Shown here: positions 22,141 to 23,446 of the stretch, in pieces | Position numbering within the stretch: the stretch's first letter is position 1 | Layout of the letters: every line of letters starts with the position of its first letter | Assembly (NCBI GenBank): GCA_002315205.1 | Contig: DCGH01000074.1 | Location: 3,617 to 27,062, forward strand | DNA: 23,446 nt | Source of the DNA: Erysipelotrichaceae bacterium UBA1783 | GTDB lineage: Bacteria > Bacillota_I > Bacilli_A > Erysipelotrichales > Erysipelotrichaceae | Direction: 5' to 3' | The notes under the pieces: generated by a model | What the model was told of the DNA's origin: nothing | The model's database searches: none | What the model saw: the letters and a program-made list of their open reading frames with translations, nothing else | Translations under genes and position numbers: made by a program

Positions 22141-23446
22141 CTATTTTAGTTTTTCAATGGAATTAATGATTACTGAATTACGATCAGTTCTCTTACCTTT
22201 AACATATACTATATCATTCTTCTTGATTTCATTAATATAGTTATTAAACAATTTCGGCATTAAAGCAAACTCAACAGTACCATATTCATCATTAATACTG
22301 ATAAAAGCCATTGATTCATTTTTTCTTGTCGTTATTTTCTTGATTGTTGAAATCATTCCGACAAAATCAATCTGACCTAAACGATTAGTAACCTGATATG
22401 AGAATAATGCATTAGCAAATTGTTTTTTGTACTTGCTTGCTGGATGACCATTTAAATATAATCCAAGATATTCAAATTCATCATTCATTAGATCATCCTT
22501 ATTATCAACATATTTTGTAATAATTGGCAAATAAGGAGAATGATAATCAATCACTTCAATGCCATCCTTTTCAATCATACCAATAGGTAAGAAGCCTTTT
22601 ACAACGGATTCGTTTTGAATTAACGTTGCTCTGGAAATATTTAGGCTATCTAAGCATCCACTTCGAATTAAGGCAGTAACTTCTTTATCAGTTAATTTCA
22701 GCTGATCGGCAAAGTAATAATAACCAATTAAGCTATCAACAGTTCCTAATCTGCTTCTACCCTCAATAATCTTTTTGGCTGTCGTATTTGAAATATCCTT
22801 AATAGAAGATAATGGGTAACGAATAGAAGTATTCTCAATTGTAAATGATTCATAGCTCTGATTAATATCAGGTGGTAATATTTTAATACCCTTTAATCCC
22901 ATTTCCTTGATAAAGGTATTAACCTTTAAGCTATTACCAGTAATCAGGTTTAAAGACTCACAATAGAAGTTTAATGGATAATTTGCTTTCAAATAGGCTT
23001 GCTGATAAACAATTAATGCATAAGCAATGGCATGTGATTTATTAAATCCATATTCACCAAATCGATAAATATTATCATAAATTTTTTCCAATATTTCTAC
23101 CTTATAGCCATTGTTTATTCCACCTTCAATAAACTGATCCTTTAGTTTTGAAATCTCATTAGAATTCTTCTTAGAGATTGCTTTTCTTAAAATATCAGCC
23201 TTTCCCAGGGTGAATCCAGCGACTTTTACAGCTAACTGCATAATCTGCTCCTGGTAAACAATAATGCCATAGGTTGGCTCTAAAATATCCTTTAAGGAAG
23301 GATCGATATAGCGAATATTTTCTGGATGCTTTTTGTTTTCCAAAAATTCTGGAATAGATCCTTTAGCACCAGGTCGGATTAAAGCCATAGCTAAAACAAT
23401 ATCATCAAATTGAACTGGATGGATATCAGCTAAGGTTTTCTTGGCT
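22141..23446 (-). CDS. dnaE: DNA polymerase III subunit alpha, C-terminal part (5' end outside window)
   Basis: This is the C-terminal part of the replicative polymerase catalytic subunit. The frame is open to the window edge, where LADIHPVQFDDIVLAMALIRPGA matches the polymerase palm/fingers region. It continues with GIIVYQEQIMQLAVKVAGFTLGKADILRKAISKK and FNKSHAIAYALIVYQQAYLKANYP, both strongly conserved in DnaE. Helix-hairpin-helix and OB-fold regions follow (IDFVGMISTIKKI...VYVKGKRTDRNSVI). The visible methionine near 23388 is internal. The protein ends soon after the OB fold, as in short Bacillota DnaE proteins. It is unusual to see it followed directly by a two-component system. Confidence 0.93.
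   Translation of the reverse strand, partial: AKKTLADIHPVQFDDIVLAMALIRPGAKGSIPEFLENKKHPENIRYIDPSLKDILEPTYGIIVYQEQIMQLAVKVAGFTLGKADILRKAISKKNSNEISKLKDQFIEGGINNGYKVEILEKIYDNIYRFGEYGFNKSHAIAYALIVYQQAYLKANYPLNFYCESLNLITGNSLKVNTFIKEMGLKGIKILPPDINQSYESFTIENTSIRYPLSSIKDISNTTAKKIIEGRSRLGTVDSLIGYYYFADQLKLTDKEVTALIRSGCLDSLNISRATLIQNESVVKGFLPIGMIEKDGIEVIDYHSPYLPIITKYVDNKDDLMNDEFEYLGLYLNGHPASKYKKQFANALFSYQVTNRLGQIDFVGMISTIKKITTRKNESMAFISINDEYGTVEFALMPKLFNNYINEIKKNDIVYVKGKRTDRNSVIINSIEKLK

Overview
The window is AT-rich Bacillota DNA. Rho-independent terminators are abundant, Shine-Dalgarno sites are purine-rich, and genes sit in compact operons. Gene order and protein style suggest an anaerobic gut Erysipelotrichia/Coprobacillus-type bacterium, but that is inference from style, not a marker-gene identification. 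I see no tRNA, rRNA, CRISPR array, insertion sequence or prophage.

Region 1 (1-5174, plus strand) is a tight housekeeping operon: prenyl diphosphate synthase (5' end outside the window), TlyA rRNA methyltransferase, RecN, a XerD-type tyrosine recombinase and phosphopentomutase, closed by a clear terminator. The dxs and argR genes that usually sit in the equivalent Bacillus cluster are absent here. A short-leader promoter then drives an HD-like hydrolase with altered metal ligands (5205-5849).

Region 2 (5877-8077, minus strand) is a two-gene respiratory module: a membrane-anchored flavoprotein with an FMN-attachment domain fused to a fumarate-reductase domain, and an overlapping NusG-domain-II membrane protein. 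It ends at a UUCG-type terminator.

Region 3 (8147-13382) is accessory. It holds a 101-aa unknown protein and a 50-aa predicted membrane peptide, then about 600 bp of very AT-rich DNA containing a terminator with no assigned gene. A bacterial-PH-like hypothetical protein and a lipoprotein with InlB-type repeats and a Big_2 domain follow; the lipoprotein's signal peptide apparently begins at a non-standard ATA codon. A three-gene minus-strand operon closes the region: acetyltransferase, sce7726-type nuclease-fold protein and neutral-ceramidase-like hydrolase.

Region 4 (13465-19506) carries a nucleoside hydrolase with a small membrane protein, a flavin reductase-like protein, a GH5 glycoside hydrolase lipoprotein, a MATE transporter, and a YczE-like membrane protein whose stop codon overlaps the start of a TtcA-type PP-loop protein.

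Region 5 (19552-23446, minus strand) is an operon-like run: the 3' part of dnaE, an OmpR-type response regulator, its histidine kinase (11-bp overlap) and a peptide deformylase gene. The deformylase is interrupted by an in-frame TAA at codon 14 and otherwise looks intact.

The strongest anomalies are the deformylase nonsense codon, the ATA-start lipoprotein, the orphan terminator in the 8.7-9.1 kb gap, and the self-contained extracellular fumarate-reductase module.
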